Source: Periplaneta americana
Taxonomy: Eukaryota; Arthropoda; Insecta; Blattodea; Blattidae
Direction: 5' to 3'
DNA: 64,000 nt
Assembly (NCBI RefSeq): GCF_040183065.1
Contig: NW_027185501.1
Coordinates: 3,115,501-3,179,500 of the forward strand
This document shows, in pieces, positions 51,810-64,000 of this stretch; position 1 is the stretch's first letter; each line of letters starts with the position of its first letter. The position numbers and the translations under genes were made by a program. Below the pieces are notes generated by a model. It was not told the DNA's origin and ran no database searches. It saw only the letters and a list, made by a program, of their open reading frames with translations.

Positions 51810-54800
51810 CCAAGGCTAAGGTGTAGTATCACTGGGAGTATAATAAAGGTTCAAATGACTTAATTGTGATCCTTGTGTCAGTTTCTCAGAATATGTGGTT
51901 AAAATTTGATTTACTTTTAACATTCTTCAGCAGAGACAATGGTCCAAATTGTTACAATGAAGTAACAGACTCCCAAGACTAAAGTGTTGTATCACTGGGA
52001 GTATAATAAAGGTTCAAACAAAACTTATGTCTTAATTGTGATCCATCTGTCAGTTTCTCAGAATATGTGGTTAAAATTTGATTTACTTTTAACATTCATC
52101 AGCAGAGACAATGATCCAAATTGTTACAATGAAGTAACAGACTCCCAAGACTAAATTGTAGTATCACTGGGAGTATAATAAAGGTTCAAACAAAACTTAT
52201 GACTTAATTGTGACCCTTCTGTCAGTTTCTCAGAATATGTGGTTAAAATTTGATTTACTTTTAACATTCTTCAGCAGAGACAATGATCCAAATTGTTACA
52301 ATGAAGTAACAGACTCCCAAGACTAAAGTGTAGTATCACTGGGAGTATAATAAAGGTTCAAACAAAATTTATGACTTAATTGTGATCCTTCTGTCAGTTT
52401 CTCAGAATATGTGGTTAAAATTTGATTTACTTTTAACATTCTTCAGCAGAGACAATGATCCAAATTGTTACAATGAAGTAACAGACTCCCAAGACTAAAG
52501 TGTAGTATCACTGGGAGTATAATAAAGGTTCAAACAAAACTTATGACTTAATTGTGATCCTTCTGTCAGTTTCTCAGAATATGTGGTTAAAATTTGATTT
52601 ACTTTTAACATTCTTCAGCAGAGACAATGATCCAAATTGTTACAATGAAGTAACAGACTCCCAAGACTAAAGTGTAGTATCACTGGGAGTATAATAAAGG
52701 TTCAAACAAAACTTATGACTTAATTGTGATCCCTCTGTCAGTTTCTCAGAATATGTGGTTAAAATTTGATTTACTTTTAACATTCTTCAGCAGAGACAAT
52801 GGTCCAAATTTTTACAATGAAGTAACAGACTCCCAAGACTAAAGTGTAGTATCACTGGGAGTATAATGAAGGTTCAAACAAAACTTATGACTTAATTGTG
52901 ATCCTTCTGTCAGTTTCTCAGAATATGTGGTTAAAATTTGATTTACTTTTAACATTCTTCAGCAGAGACAATGATCTAAATTGTTACAATGAAGTAACAG
53001 ACTCCCAAGACTAAAGTGTAGTATCACTGGGAGTATAATAAAGGTTCAAACAAAACTTATGACTAAATTGTGATCCCTCTGTCAGATTCTCAAAATATGT
53101 GGTTATAATTTGATTTACTTTTAACTGTCTTCAGCAGAGACAATGATCCAAATTGTTACAATGAAGTAACAGACTCCCAAGACTAAAGTGTAGTATCACT
53201 GGGAGTATAATAAATGTTCAAACAAAACTTATGGCTTAATTGTGATCCATCTGTCAGTTTCTCAGAATATGTGGTTAAATTTTATTTACTTTTAACATTC
53301 TTCAGCAGAGACAATGATCCAAATTGTTACAATAAAGTAACAGACTCCCAAGACTAAAGTGTGTTATCACTGGGAGTATAATAAAGGTTCAAACAAAACT
53401 TATGACTTAATTGTGATCCTTCTGTCAGTTTCTCAAAATATGTGGTTAAAATTTGATTTACTTTTAACATTCTTCAGCAGAGACAATGATCCAAATTGTT
53501 ACAATGAACTAACAGACTCCCAAGACTAAAGTGTAGTATCACTGGGAGTATAATAAATGTTCAAACAGAACTTATGACTTAATTGTCATCATTCTGTCAG
53601 TTTCTCAGAATATGTGGTTAAAATTAGATTTACGTTTAACATTCTTCAGCAGAGACAACGATCCAAATTGATACAATGAAGTAACAGACTCCCAAGACTA
53701 AAGTGTAATATTACTGGGAGTATAATAAAGGTTCAAACAAAACTTATGACTTAATTGTGATCCTTCTGTCAGTTTCTCAGAATATGTGGTTAAAATTTGA
53801 TTCACTTTTAACATTCTTCAGCAGAGACAATGATCCAAATTGTTACAATGAAGTAACAGACTCCCAAGACTAAAGTGTAGTATCACTGGGAGTATAATAA
53901 AGGTTCAAACAAAACTTATGGCTTAATTGTGATCCTTCTGTCAGTTTCTCAGAATATGTGATTAAAATTTGATTTACTTTTAACATTCTTCAGCAGAGAC
54001 AATGATCCAAATTGTTACAATGAAGTAACAGACTCCCAAGACTAAAGTGTAGTATCACTGGGAGTATAATAAAGGTTCAAACAAAACTTATGACTTAATA
54101 GTGATCCTTCTGTCAGTTTCTCAGAATATGTGGTTAAAATTTGATTTACTTTTAACATTCTTCAGCAGAGACAATGATCCAAATTGTTACAAAGAAGTAG
54201 CAGACTCCCAAGGCTAAGGTGTAGTATCACTGGGAGTATAATAAAGGTTCAAATGACTTAATTGTGATCCTTGTGTCAGTTTCTCAGAATATGTGGTTAA
54301 AATTTGATTTACTTTTAAAATTCTTCAGCAGAGACAATGGTCCAAATTGTTACAATGAACTAACAGACTCCCAAGACTAAAGTGTAGTATCACTGAAAGT
54401 ATAATAAAGGTTCAAACAAAACTTATGATTTAATTGTGACCCTTCTGTCAGTTTCTCAGAATATGTGGTTAAAATTTGATTTACTTTTAACATTCTTCAG
54501 CAGAGACAATGATCCAAATTGTTACAATGAAGTAACAGACTCCCAAGACTAAAGTGCAGTATCACTGGGAGTATAATAAAGGTTCAAACAAAACTTATGA
54601 CTTAATTGTGATCCTCCTGTCAGTTTCTCAGAATATGTTGTTAAAATTTGATTTACTTTTAACATTCTTCAGCAGAGACAATGATCCAAATTGTTACAAT
54701 GAAGTAACAGACTCCCAAGACTAAAGTGAAGTATCACTGGGAGTATAATAAAGGTTCAAAAAAAACTTATGACTTAATTATGATCCTTCTGTCAGTTTCT

Positions 54801-57800
54801 CAGAATATGTGGTTAAAATTTGATTTACTTTTAACATTCTTCAGCAGAGACAATGATCCAAATTGTTACAATGAAGTAACAGACTCCCAAGACTAAAGTG
54901 TAGTATCACTGGGAGTATAATAAATGTTCAAACAAAACTTATGACTTAATTGTGATCCTTCTGTCAGTTTCTCAGAATATGTGGTTACAATTTGATTTAC
55001 TTTTAACATTCTTCAGCAGAGACAATGATCCAAATTGTTACAATGACGTAACAGACTCCCAAGACTAAAGTGTAGTATCACTGGGAGTATAATAAAGGTT
55101 CAAACAAAACTTATGACTTAATTGTGAACCTTCTGTCAGTTTCTCAGAATATGTGGTTAAAATTTGATTTACTTTTAACATTCTTCAGCAGAGACAATGA
55201 TGCAAATTGTTACAATGAAGTAACAGACTCCCAAGACCAAAGTGTAGTATCACTGGGAGTATAATAAAGGTTCAAACAAAACTTATGACTTAATAGTGAT
55301 CCTTCTGTCAGTTTCTCAGAATATGTGGTTAAAATTTGATTTACTTTTAACATTCTTCAGCAGAGACAATGATCCAAATTGTTACAATGAAGTAACAGGC
55401 TCCCAAGACTAAAGTGTAGTATCACTGGGAATATAATAAAGGTTCAAACAAAACTTATGACTTAATTGTGATCCTTCTGTCAGTTTCTCAGAATATGTGG
55501 TTAAAATTTGATTTACTTTTAACATTCTTCAGCAGAGACAATGATCCAAATTGTTACAATGGAGTAACAGACACCCAAGACTAAAGTGTAGTATCACTGG
55601 GAGTATAATAAAGGTTCAAACAAAACTTATGACTTAATTGTGATCCTTCTGTCAGTTTCTCAGAATATGTGGTTACAATTTGATTTACTTTTAACATTCT
55701 TCAGCGGAGACAATGATCCAAATTGTTACAATGAAGTAACAGACTCCCAAGACTAATGTGTAGTATCACTGGGAGTATAATAAAGGTTCAAACAAAACTT
55801 ATGACTTAATTGTGATCCTTCTGTCAGTTTCTCACAATATGTGGTTAAAATTTGATTTACTTTTAACATTCTTCAGCAGAGACAATGATCCAAATTGTTA
55901 CAATGAAGTAGCAGACTCCCAAGACTAAGGTGTAGTATCACTGGGAGTATAATAAAAGTTCAAATGACTTAATTGTGATCCTTGTGTCAGTTTCTCAGAA
56001 TATGTGGTTAAAATTTGATTTACTTTTAACATTCTTCAGCAGAGACAATGGTCCAAATTGTTACAATGAAGTAACAGACTCCCAAGACTAAAGTGTAGTA
56101 TCACTGGGAGTATAATAAATTTTCAAACAAAACTTATGACTTAATTGTGATCCTTCTGTCAGTTTCTCAGAATATGTGGTTAAAATTAGATTTACTTTCA
56201 ACATTCTTCAGCAGAGACAATGGTCCAAATTGTTACAATGAAGTATCAGACTCATAAGACTAAAGTGTAGTATCACTGGGAGTATAATAAAGGTTCAAAC
56301 AAAACTTATGACTTAATTGTGATCCTTCTGTCAGTTTCTCAGAATATGTGGTTAAAATTTGATTTGCTTTTAACATTCTTCAGCAGAGACAATGGTCCAA
56401 ATTGTTACAATGAAGTAACAGACTCCCAAGACTAAAGTGTAGTATCACTGGGAGTATAATAAAGGTTCAAACAAAACTTATGACTTAATAGTGATCGTTC
56501 TGTCAGTTTCTCAGAATATGTGGTTAAAATTTGTTTTACTTGTAACATTCTTCAGCAGAGACAATGATCCAAATTGTTACAATGAAGTAACAGACTCCCA
56601 AGACTAAAGTGTAGTATCACTGGGAGTATAATAAAGGTTCAAACAAAACTTATGACTTAATTGTGAACCTTCTGTCAGTTTCTCAGAATATGTGGTTAAA
56701 ATTTGATTTACTTTTAACATTCTTCAGCAGAGACAATGATCCAAATTGTTACAATGAAGTAACAGACTCCCAAGTCTAAAGTGTAGTATCACTGGGAGTA
56801 TAATAAAGGTTCAAACAAAACTTATGACTTAATTGTGATCCTTCTGTCAGTTTCTCAGAATATGTGGTTAAAATTTGATTTACTTTTAACATTCTTCAGC
56901 AGAGGCAATGATCCAAATTGTTACAATGAAGTAACAGACTCCCAAGACTAAAGTGTAGTATCACTGGGAGTATAATAAAGGTTCAAACAAAACTTATGAC
57001 TTAATTGTGATCCTTCTGTCAGTTTCTCAAAATATGTGGTTAAAATTTGATTTACTTTTAACATTCTTCAGCAGAGACAATGATCCAAATTGTTACAATG
57101 AACTAACAGACTCCCTAGACTAAAGTGTAGTATCACTGAGAGTATAATAAATGTTCAAACAGAACTTATGACTTAATTGTCATCATTCTGTCAGTTTCTC
57201 AGAATATGTGGTTAAAATTAGATTTACGTTTAACATTCTTCAGCAGACACAATGATCCAAATTGATACAATGAAGTAACAGACTCCCAAGACTAAAGTGT
57301 AATATCACTGGGAGTATAATAAAGGTTCAAACAAAACTTATGACTTAATTGTGATCCTTCTGTCAGTTTCTCAGAATATGTGGTTAAAATTTGATTTACT
57401 TTTAACATTCTTCAGCAGAGACAATGATCCAAATTGTTACAATGAAGTAACAGACTCCCAAGACTAAAGTGTAGTATCACTGGGAGTATAATAAAGGTTC
57501 AAACAAAACTTATGGCTTAATTGTGATCCTTCTGTCAGTTTCTCAGAATATGAGGTTAAAATTTGATTTACTTTTAACATTCTTCAGCAGAGACAATGAT
57601 CCAAATTGTTACAATGAAGTAACAGACTCCCAAGACTAAAGTGTAGTATCACTGGGAGTATAATAAAGGTTCAAACAAAACTTATGACTTAATAGTGATC
57701 CTTCTGTCAGTTTCTCAGAATATGTGGTTAAAATTTGATTTACTTTTAACATTCTTCAGCAGAGACAATGATCCAAATTGTTACAAAGAAGTAGCAGACT

Positions 57801-58308
57801 CCCAAGGCTAAGGTGTAGTATCACTGGGAGTATAATAAAGGTTCAAATGACTTAATTGTGATCCTTGTGTCAGTTTCTCAGAATATGTGGTTAAAATTTG
57901 ATTTACTTTTAAAATTCTTCAGCAGAGACAATGGTCCAAATTGTTACAATGAACTAACAGACTCCCAAGACAAAAGTGTTGTATCACTGAGAGTATAATA
58001 AAGGTTCAAACAAAACTTATGATTTAATTGTGATCCTTCTGTCAGTTTCTCAGAATAAGTGGTTAAAATTTGATTTACTTTTAACATTCTTCAGCAGAGA
58101 CAATGATCCAAATTGTTACAATGAAGTAACAGACTCCCAAGACTAAAGTGTAGTATCACTGGGAGTATAATAAAGTTTCAAACAAAACTTATGACTTAAT
58201 TGTGATCCTTCTGTTAGTTTCTCAGAATATGTGGTTAAAATTTGATTTACTTTTAACATTCTTCAGCAGAGACAATGATCCAAATTGTTACAATGAAGTA
58301 ACAGACTC
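51810..58308 (+). repeat. 38-monomer unit (6,499 bp), copy 2
   Basis: This is a direct tandem copy of 45,311-51,809. Rare variants are shared one for one: the TGACTAAATTGTGATCCCTC monomer, GTTATAATTTG, TGTGTTATCAC, ACAACGATCC and TAATATTACTGG. Private changes include GTGACCCTT near 54.44 kb, ATGAGGTTAA at 57.55 kb and GACAAAAGTG at 57.97 kb. Similarity to the unit start ends at about 58,312, where AAGACTAATATG appears instead of AAGGCTAAGG, so no complete third copy follows. Confidence 0.85.
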
Positions 58309-61300
58309 CCAAGACTAATATGTAGTATCACTGGGAGTATAATAAAGGTTCAAACAAAACTTATGACTTAATTGTGATCCTTCTGTCAGTTTCTCAGAAT
58401 ATGTGGTTACAATTTGATTTACTTTTAACATTCTTCAGCAGAGACAATGATCCAAATTGTTACAATGACGTAACAGACTCCCAAGACTAAAGTGTAGTAT
58501 CACTGGGAGTATAATAAAGGTTCAAACAAAACTTATGACTTAATTGTGAACCTTCTGTCAGTTTCTCAGAATATGTGGTTAAAATTTGATTTACTTTTAA
58601 CATTCTTCAGCAGAGACAATGATCCAAATTGTTACAATGAAGTAACAGACTCCCAAGACTAAAGTGTAGTATCACTGGGAGTATAATAAAGGTTCAAACA
58701 AAACTTATGACTTAATAGTGATCCTTCTGTCAGTTTCTCAGAATATGTGGTTAAAATTTGATTTACTTTTAACATTCTTCAGCAGAGACAATGATCCAAA
58801 TTGTTACAATGAAGTAACAGACTCCCAAGACTAAAGTGTAGTATCACTGGGAGTATAATAAAGGTTCAAACAAAACTTATGACTTAATTGTGATCCTTCT
58901 GTCAGTTTCTCAGAATATGTGGTTAAAATTTGACTTACTTTTAACATTCTTCAGCGGAGACAATGATCCAAATTGTTACAATGAAGTAACAGACTCCCAA
59001 GACTAATGTGTAGTATCACTGGGAGTATAATAAAGGTTCAAACAAAACTTATGACTTAATTGTGATCCTTCTGTCAGTTTCTCACAATATGTGGTTAAAA
59101 TTTGATTTACTTTTAACATTCTTCAGCAGAGACAATGATCCAAATTGTTACAATGAAGTAGCAGACTCCCATGACTAAGGTGTAGTATCACTGGGAGTAT
59201 AATAAAAGTTCAAATGACTTAATTGTGATCCTTGTGTCAGTTTCTCAGAATATGTGGTTAAAATTTGATTTACTTTTAACATTCTTCAGCAGAGACAATG
59301 GTCCAAATTGTTACAATGAAGTAACAGACTCCCAAGACTAAAGTGTAGTATCACTGGGAGTATAATAAAGGTTCAAACAAAACTTATGTCCTAATTGTGA
59401 TCCTTCTGTCAGTTTCTCAGAATATGTGGTTAAAATTTGATTTACTTTTAACATTCTTCAGCAGAGAAAATGTTCCAAATTGTTACAATGAAGTAACAGA
59501 CCCCCAAGACTAAAGAGTAGTATCACTGGGAGTATAATAAAGGTTCAAACAAAACTTATGACTTAATTGTGATCCTTCTGTCAGTTTCTCAGAATATGTG
59601 GTTAAAATTTGATTTACTTTTAACATTCTTCGGCAGAGACAATGATCCAAATTGTTACAATGAAGTAACAGACTCCCAAGACTAAAGTGTAGTATCACTG
59701 GGAGTATAATAAATTTTCAAACAAAACTTATGACTTAATTGTGATCCTTCTGTCAGTTTCTCAGAATATGTGGTTAAAATTTGATTTACTTTCAACATTC
59801 TTCAGCAGAGACAATGGTCCAAATTGTTACAATGAAGTATCAGACTCATAAGACTAAAGTGTAGTATCACTGGGAGTATAATAAAGGTTCAAACAAAACT
59901 TATGACTTAATTGTGATCCTTCTGTCAGTTTCTCAGAATATGTGGTTAAAATTTGATTTGCTTTTAACATTCTTCAGCAGAGACAATGGTCCAAATTGTT
60001 ACAATGAAGTAACAGACTCCCAAGACTAAAGTGTAGTATCACTGGGAGTATAATAAAGGTTGAAACAAAACTTATGACTTAATAGTGATCCTTCTGTCAG
60101 TTTCTCAGAATATGTGGTTAAAATTTGTTTTACTTGTAACATTCTTCAGCAGAGACAATGATCCAAATTGTTACAATGAAGTAACAGACTCCCAAGACTA
60201 AAGTGTAGTATCACTGGGAGTATAATAAAGGTTCAAACAAAAGTTATGACTTAATTGTGATCCTTCTGTCAGTTTCTCAGAATATGAGGTTAAAATTTGA
60301 TTTACTTTTAACATTCTTCAGCAGAGACAATGATCCAAATTGTTACAATGAAGTAACAGACTCGCAAGACTAAAGTGTAGTATCACTGGGAGTATAATAA
60401 AGGTTCAAACAAAACTTATGACTTAATTGTGAACCTTCTGTCAGTTTGTCAGAATATGTGGTTAAAATTTGATTTACTTTTAACATTCTTCAGCAGAGAC
60501 AATGATCCAAATTGTTACAATGAAGTAACAGACTCCCAAGTCTAAAGTGTAGTATCACTGGGAGTATAATAAAGGTTCAAACAAAACTTATGACTTAATT
60601 GTGATCCTTCTGTCAGTTTCTCAGAATATGTGGTTAAAATTTGATTTACTTTTAACATTCTTCAGCAGAGGCAATGATCCAAATTGTTACAATGAAGTAA
60701 CAGACTCCCAAGACTAAAGTGTAGTATCACTGGGAGTATAATAAAGGTTCAAACAAAACTTATGACTTAATTGTGATCCTTCTGTCAGTTTCTCAAAATA
60801 TGTGGTTAAAATTTGATTTACTTTTAACATTCTTCAGCAGAGACAATGATCCAAATTGTTACAATGAACTAACAGACTCCCTAGACTAAAGTGTAGTATC
60901 ACTGAGAGTATAATAAATGTTCAAACAGAACTTATGACTTAATTGTCATCATTCTGTCAGTTTCTCAGAATATGTGGTTAAAATTAGATTTACGTTTAAC
61001 ATTCTTCAGCAGAGACAATGATCCAAATTGATACAATGAAGTAACAGACTCCCAAGACTAAAGTGTAATATCACTGGGAGTATAATAAAGGTTCAAACAA
61101 AACTTATGACTTAATTGTGATCCTTCTGTCAGTTTCTCAGAATATGTGGTTAAAATTTGATTTACTTTTAACATTCTTCAGCAGAGACAATGATCCAAAT
61201 TGTTACAATGAAGTAACAGACTCCCAAGACTAAAGTGTAGTATCACTGGGAGTATAATAAAGGTTCAAACAAAACTTATGGCTTAATTGTGATCCTTCTG

Positions 61301-64000
61301 TCAGTTTCTCAGAATATGTGGTTAAAATTTGATTTACTTTTAACATTCTTCAGCAGAGACAATGATCCAAATTGTTACAATGAAGTAACAGACTTCCAAG
61401 ACTAAAGTGTAGTATCACTGGGAGTATAATAAAGGTTCAAACAAAACTTATGACTTAATTGTGATCCTTCTGTCAGTTTCTCAGAATATGTGGTTAAAAT
61501 TTTATTTACTTTTAACATTCTTCAGCAGAGACAATGATCCAAATTGTTACAATGAAGTAACAGACTCCCAAGACTAAAGTGTAGTATCACTGGGAGTATA
61601 ATAAAGGTTCAAACAAAACTTATGGCTTAATTGTGATCCTTCTGTCAGTTTCTCAGAATATGTGGTTAAAATTTGATTTACTTTTAACATTCTTCAGCAG
61701 AGACAATGATCCAAATTGTTACAAAGAAGTAGCAGACTCCCAAGGCTAAGGTGTAGTATCACTGGGAGTATAATAAAGGTTCAAATGACTTAATTGTGAT
61801 CCTTGTGTCAGTTTCTCAGAATATGTGGTTAAAATTTGATTTACTTTTAAAATTCTTCAGCAGAGACAATGGTCCAAATTGTTACAATGAACTAACAGAC
61901 TCCCAAGACTAAAGTGTTGTATCACTGAGAGTATAATAAAGGTTCAAACAAAACTTATGATTTAATTGTGATCCTTCTGTCAGTTTCTCAGAATAAGTGG
62001 TTAAAATTTGATTTACTTTTAACATTCTTCAGCAGAGACAATGATCCAAATTGTTACAATGAAGTAACAGACTCCCAAGACTAAAGTGTAGTATCACTGG
62101 GAGTATAATAAAGGTTCAAACAAAACTTATGACTTAATTGTGATCCTTCTGTTAGTTTCTCAGAATATGTGGTTAAAATTTGATTTACTTTTAACATTCT
62201 TCAGCAGAGACAATGATCCAAATTGTTACAATGAAGTAACAGACTCCCAAGACTAATATGTAGTATCACTGGGAGTATAATAAAGGTTCAAACAAAACTT
62301 ATGACTTAATTGTGATCCTTCTGTCAGTTTCTCAGAATATGTGGTTACAATTTGATTTACTTTTAACATTCTTCAGCAGAGACAATGATCCAAATTGTTA
62401 CAATGACGTAACAGACTCCCAAGACTAAAGTGTAGTATCACTGGGAGTATAATAAAGGTTCAAACAAAACTTATGACTTAATTGTGAACCTTCTGTCAGT
62501 TTCTCAGAATATGTGGTTAAAATTTGATTTACTTTTAACATTCTTCAGCAGAGACAATGATCCAAATTGTTACAATGAAGTAACAGACTCCCAAGACTAA
62601 AGTGTAGTATCACTGGGAGTATAATAAAGGTTCAAACAAAACTTATGACTTAATAGTGATCCTTCTGTCAGTTTCTCAGAATATGTGGTTAAAATTTGAT
62701 TTACTTTTAACATTCTTCAGCAGAGACAATGATCCAAATTGTTACAATGAAGTAACAGACTCCCAAGACTAAAGTGTAGTATCACTGGGAGTATAATAAA
62801 GGTTCAAACAAAACTTATGACTTAATTGTGATCCTTCTGTCAGTTTCTCAGAATATGTGGTTAAAATTTGACTTACTTTTAACATTCTTCAGCGGAGACA
62901 ATGATCCAAATTGTTACAATGAAGTAACAGACTCCCAAGACTAATGTGTAGTATCACTGGGAGTATAATAAAGGTTCAAACAAAACTTACGACTTAATTG
63001 TGATCCTTCTGTCAGTTTCTCACAATATGTGGTTAAAATTTGATTTACTTTTAACATTCTTCAGCAGAGACAATGATCCAAATTGTTACAATGAAGTAGC
63101 AGACTCCCATGACTAAGGTGTAGTATCACTGGGAGTATAATAAAAGTTCAAATGACTTAATTGTATTCCTTGTGTCAGTTTCTCAGAATATGTGGTTAAA
63201 ATTTGATTTACTTTTAACATTCTTCAGCAGAGACAATGGTCCAAATTGTTACAATGAAGTAACAGACTCCCAAGACTAAAGTGTAGTATCACTGGGAGTA
63301 TAATAAAGGTTCAAACAAAACTTATGTCCTAATTGTGATCCTTCTGTCAGTTTCTCAGAATATGTGGTTAAAATTTGATTTACTTTTAACATTCTTCAGC
63401 AGAGAAAATGTTCCAAATTGTTACAATGCAGTAACAGACTCCCAAGACTAAAGAGTAGTATCACTGGGAGTATAATAAAGGTTCAAACAAAACTTATGAC
63501 TTAATTGTGATCCTTCTGTCTGTTTCTCAGAATATGTGGTTAAAATTTGATTTACTTTTAACATTCTTCGGCAGAGACAATGATCCAAATTGTTACAATG
63601 AAGTAACAGACTCCCAAGACTAAAGTGTAGTATCACTGGGAGTATAATAAATTTTCAAACAAAACTTATGACTTAATTGTGATCCTTCTGTCAGTTTCTC
63701 AGAATATGTGGTTAAAATTTGATTTACTTTCAACATTCTTCAGCAGAGACAATGGTCCAAATTGTTACAATGAAGTATCAGACTCATAAGACTAAAGTGT
63801 AGTATCACTGGGAGTATAATAAAGGTTCAAACAAAACTTATGACTTAATTGTGATCCTTCTGTCAGTTTCTCAGAATATGTGGTTAAAATTTGATTTGCT
63901 TTTAACATTCTTCAGCAGAGACAATGGTCCAAATTGTTACAATGAAGTAACAGACTCCCAAGACTAAAGTGTAGTATCACTGGGAGTATAATAAAGGTTG
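57700..64000 (+). repeat. 23-mer higher-order repeat (3,938 bp), running off the window
   Basis: Markers recur at +3,938, which is 23 monomers minus two 9-bp deletions: GTTCAAATGA (57841/61779), TCAGAATAAG (58050/61988), AAGACTAATA (58311/62249) and AAATTTTCAA (59711/63649). The last bases repeat 59.7-60.06 kb, so the second copy is incomplete in the window. To the left the spacing steps down by whole monomers: 3,766 for CATCATTCTG (57181/60947) and 3,594 for GATTTGCTTT (56361/59955). This reflects single extra monomers near 61.4 kb and near 60.3 kb. The unit was thus built from the right part of the 6,499-bp unit by a deletion and two one-monomer gains. Confidence 0.7.

Larger units (their letters stand above)
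3151..64000 (+). repeat. 172-bp satellite array, about 355 monomers, one orientation
   Basis: The unit, phased to start CAATGAAGTAACAGACTCCC and end ATGATCCAAATTGTTA, is 172 bp. The distance between successive ACAGACTCCC words is 172 through most of the array (for example 25633, 25805 and 27009, 27181, 27353) and 171 near the left edge (3164, 3335, 3506). All monomers have the same orientation and I saw no interrupting insertion. The consensus read by eye has about 55 G+C in 172 and no CpG. About 29 monomers carry a 9-bp deletion, making them 163 bp. Size close to one nucleosome repeat, AT-richness and higher-order structure are typical of centromeric or pericentromeric satellites; that role is inference. 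I see no match to a CENP-B box. The array continues beyond the right end. Confidence 0.97.

Noticed and set aside
8497..63636. Nine recurrent 62-codon open frames on the minus strand of the satellite (for example 9864-10052, 43263-43451, 63448-63636).
   Set aside because: They occur only in monomers where CTTCAGCAG is changed to CTTCGGCAG or CTTCTGCAG, which removes a TGA on the minus strand. They begin with GTG, span slightly more than one monomer and have no domain. They are accidental openings in a non-coding repeat whose length is not a multiple of three.
3151..64000. CRISPR array or bacterial repeat region.
   Set aside because: The whole 172-bp unit repeats, with no unique spacers between short repeats, and the flank carries eukaryotic tRNA-like and inverted-repeat elements.
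3151..64000. CENP-B box or telomeric repeats within the array.
   Set aside because: The consensus contains no CG, so the CENP-B box core cannot be present, and no TTAGG or TTAGGG runs were seen.

Overview
This window is animal-type nuclear DNA dominated by one tandem satellite. About 95% of it (roughly 3,150 to 64,000) is a head-to-tail array of a 172-bp, AT-rich monomer (about 32% G+C, no CpG in the consensus I read off), around 355 copies in one orientation. The array enters abruptly at about 3,150 and runs off the right end. I see no protein-coding gene that I would defend. Monomer length, composition and multi-level repeat structure suggest centromeric or pericentromeric heterochromatin of a higher eukaryote. 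The dispersed repeat in the left flank looks to me like insect, possibly cockroach/termite, repeats, but that is recollection and was not searched.

Left flank (1-3,150): a three-copy 114-bp minisatellite (1-331); a short CpG-rich stretch (about 340-430); a roughly 450-bp element with imperfect terminal inverted repeats (587-1040) that carries a complete tRNA-like cloverleaf on the minus strand (710-780) followed by an oligo-T Pol III stop; a fragment of the same repeat family at 2415-2486; otherwise AT-rich DNA with no recognisable gene.

Satellite array (3,150-64,000): monomers are arranged in nested higher-order repeats (HORs) that can be followed through diagnostic variants and a recurrent 9-bp deletion. 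From left to right: edge monomers (about 3,150-4,500); a roughly 5-kb block at 4,500-9,480 duplicated 8,055 bp downstream at 12,555-17,535; an 8-mer tandem duplication (1,367 bp) at 8,570-11,300; a mosaic zone with 3-mer and 8-mer repeats (17,535-27,320); a 16-mer HOR (2,743 bp) with 11-mer and 10-mer deletion derivatives (27,320-35,900); another mosaic with an 8-mer pair (35,900-45,310); a nearly perfect tandem duplication of a 38-monomer, 6,499-bp unit (45,311-51,809 and 51,810-58,308, about six differences by eye); and a 23-mer HOR (3,938 bp) from about 57,700 to the window end.

The content is structural rather than genic. Each monomer carries a composite dyad able to form a hairpin, a second small dyad and a plus-strand AATAAA hexamer. 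The duplications and whole-monomer deletions fit repeated unequal exchange and amplification. All coordinates and difference counts inside the array were read by eye and are approximate; collapse or expansion by the assembler cannot be excluded for the most similar blocks.
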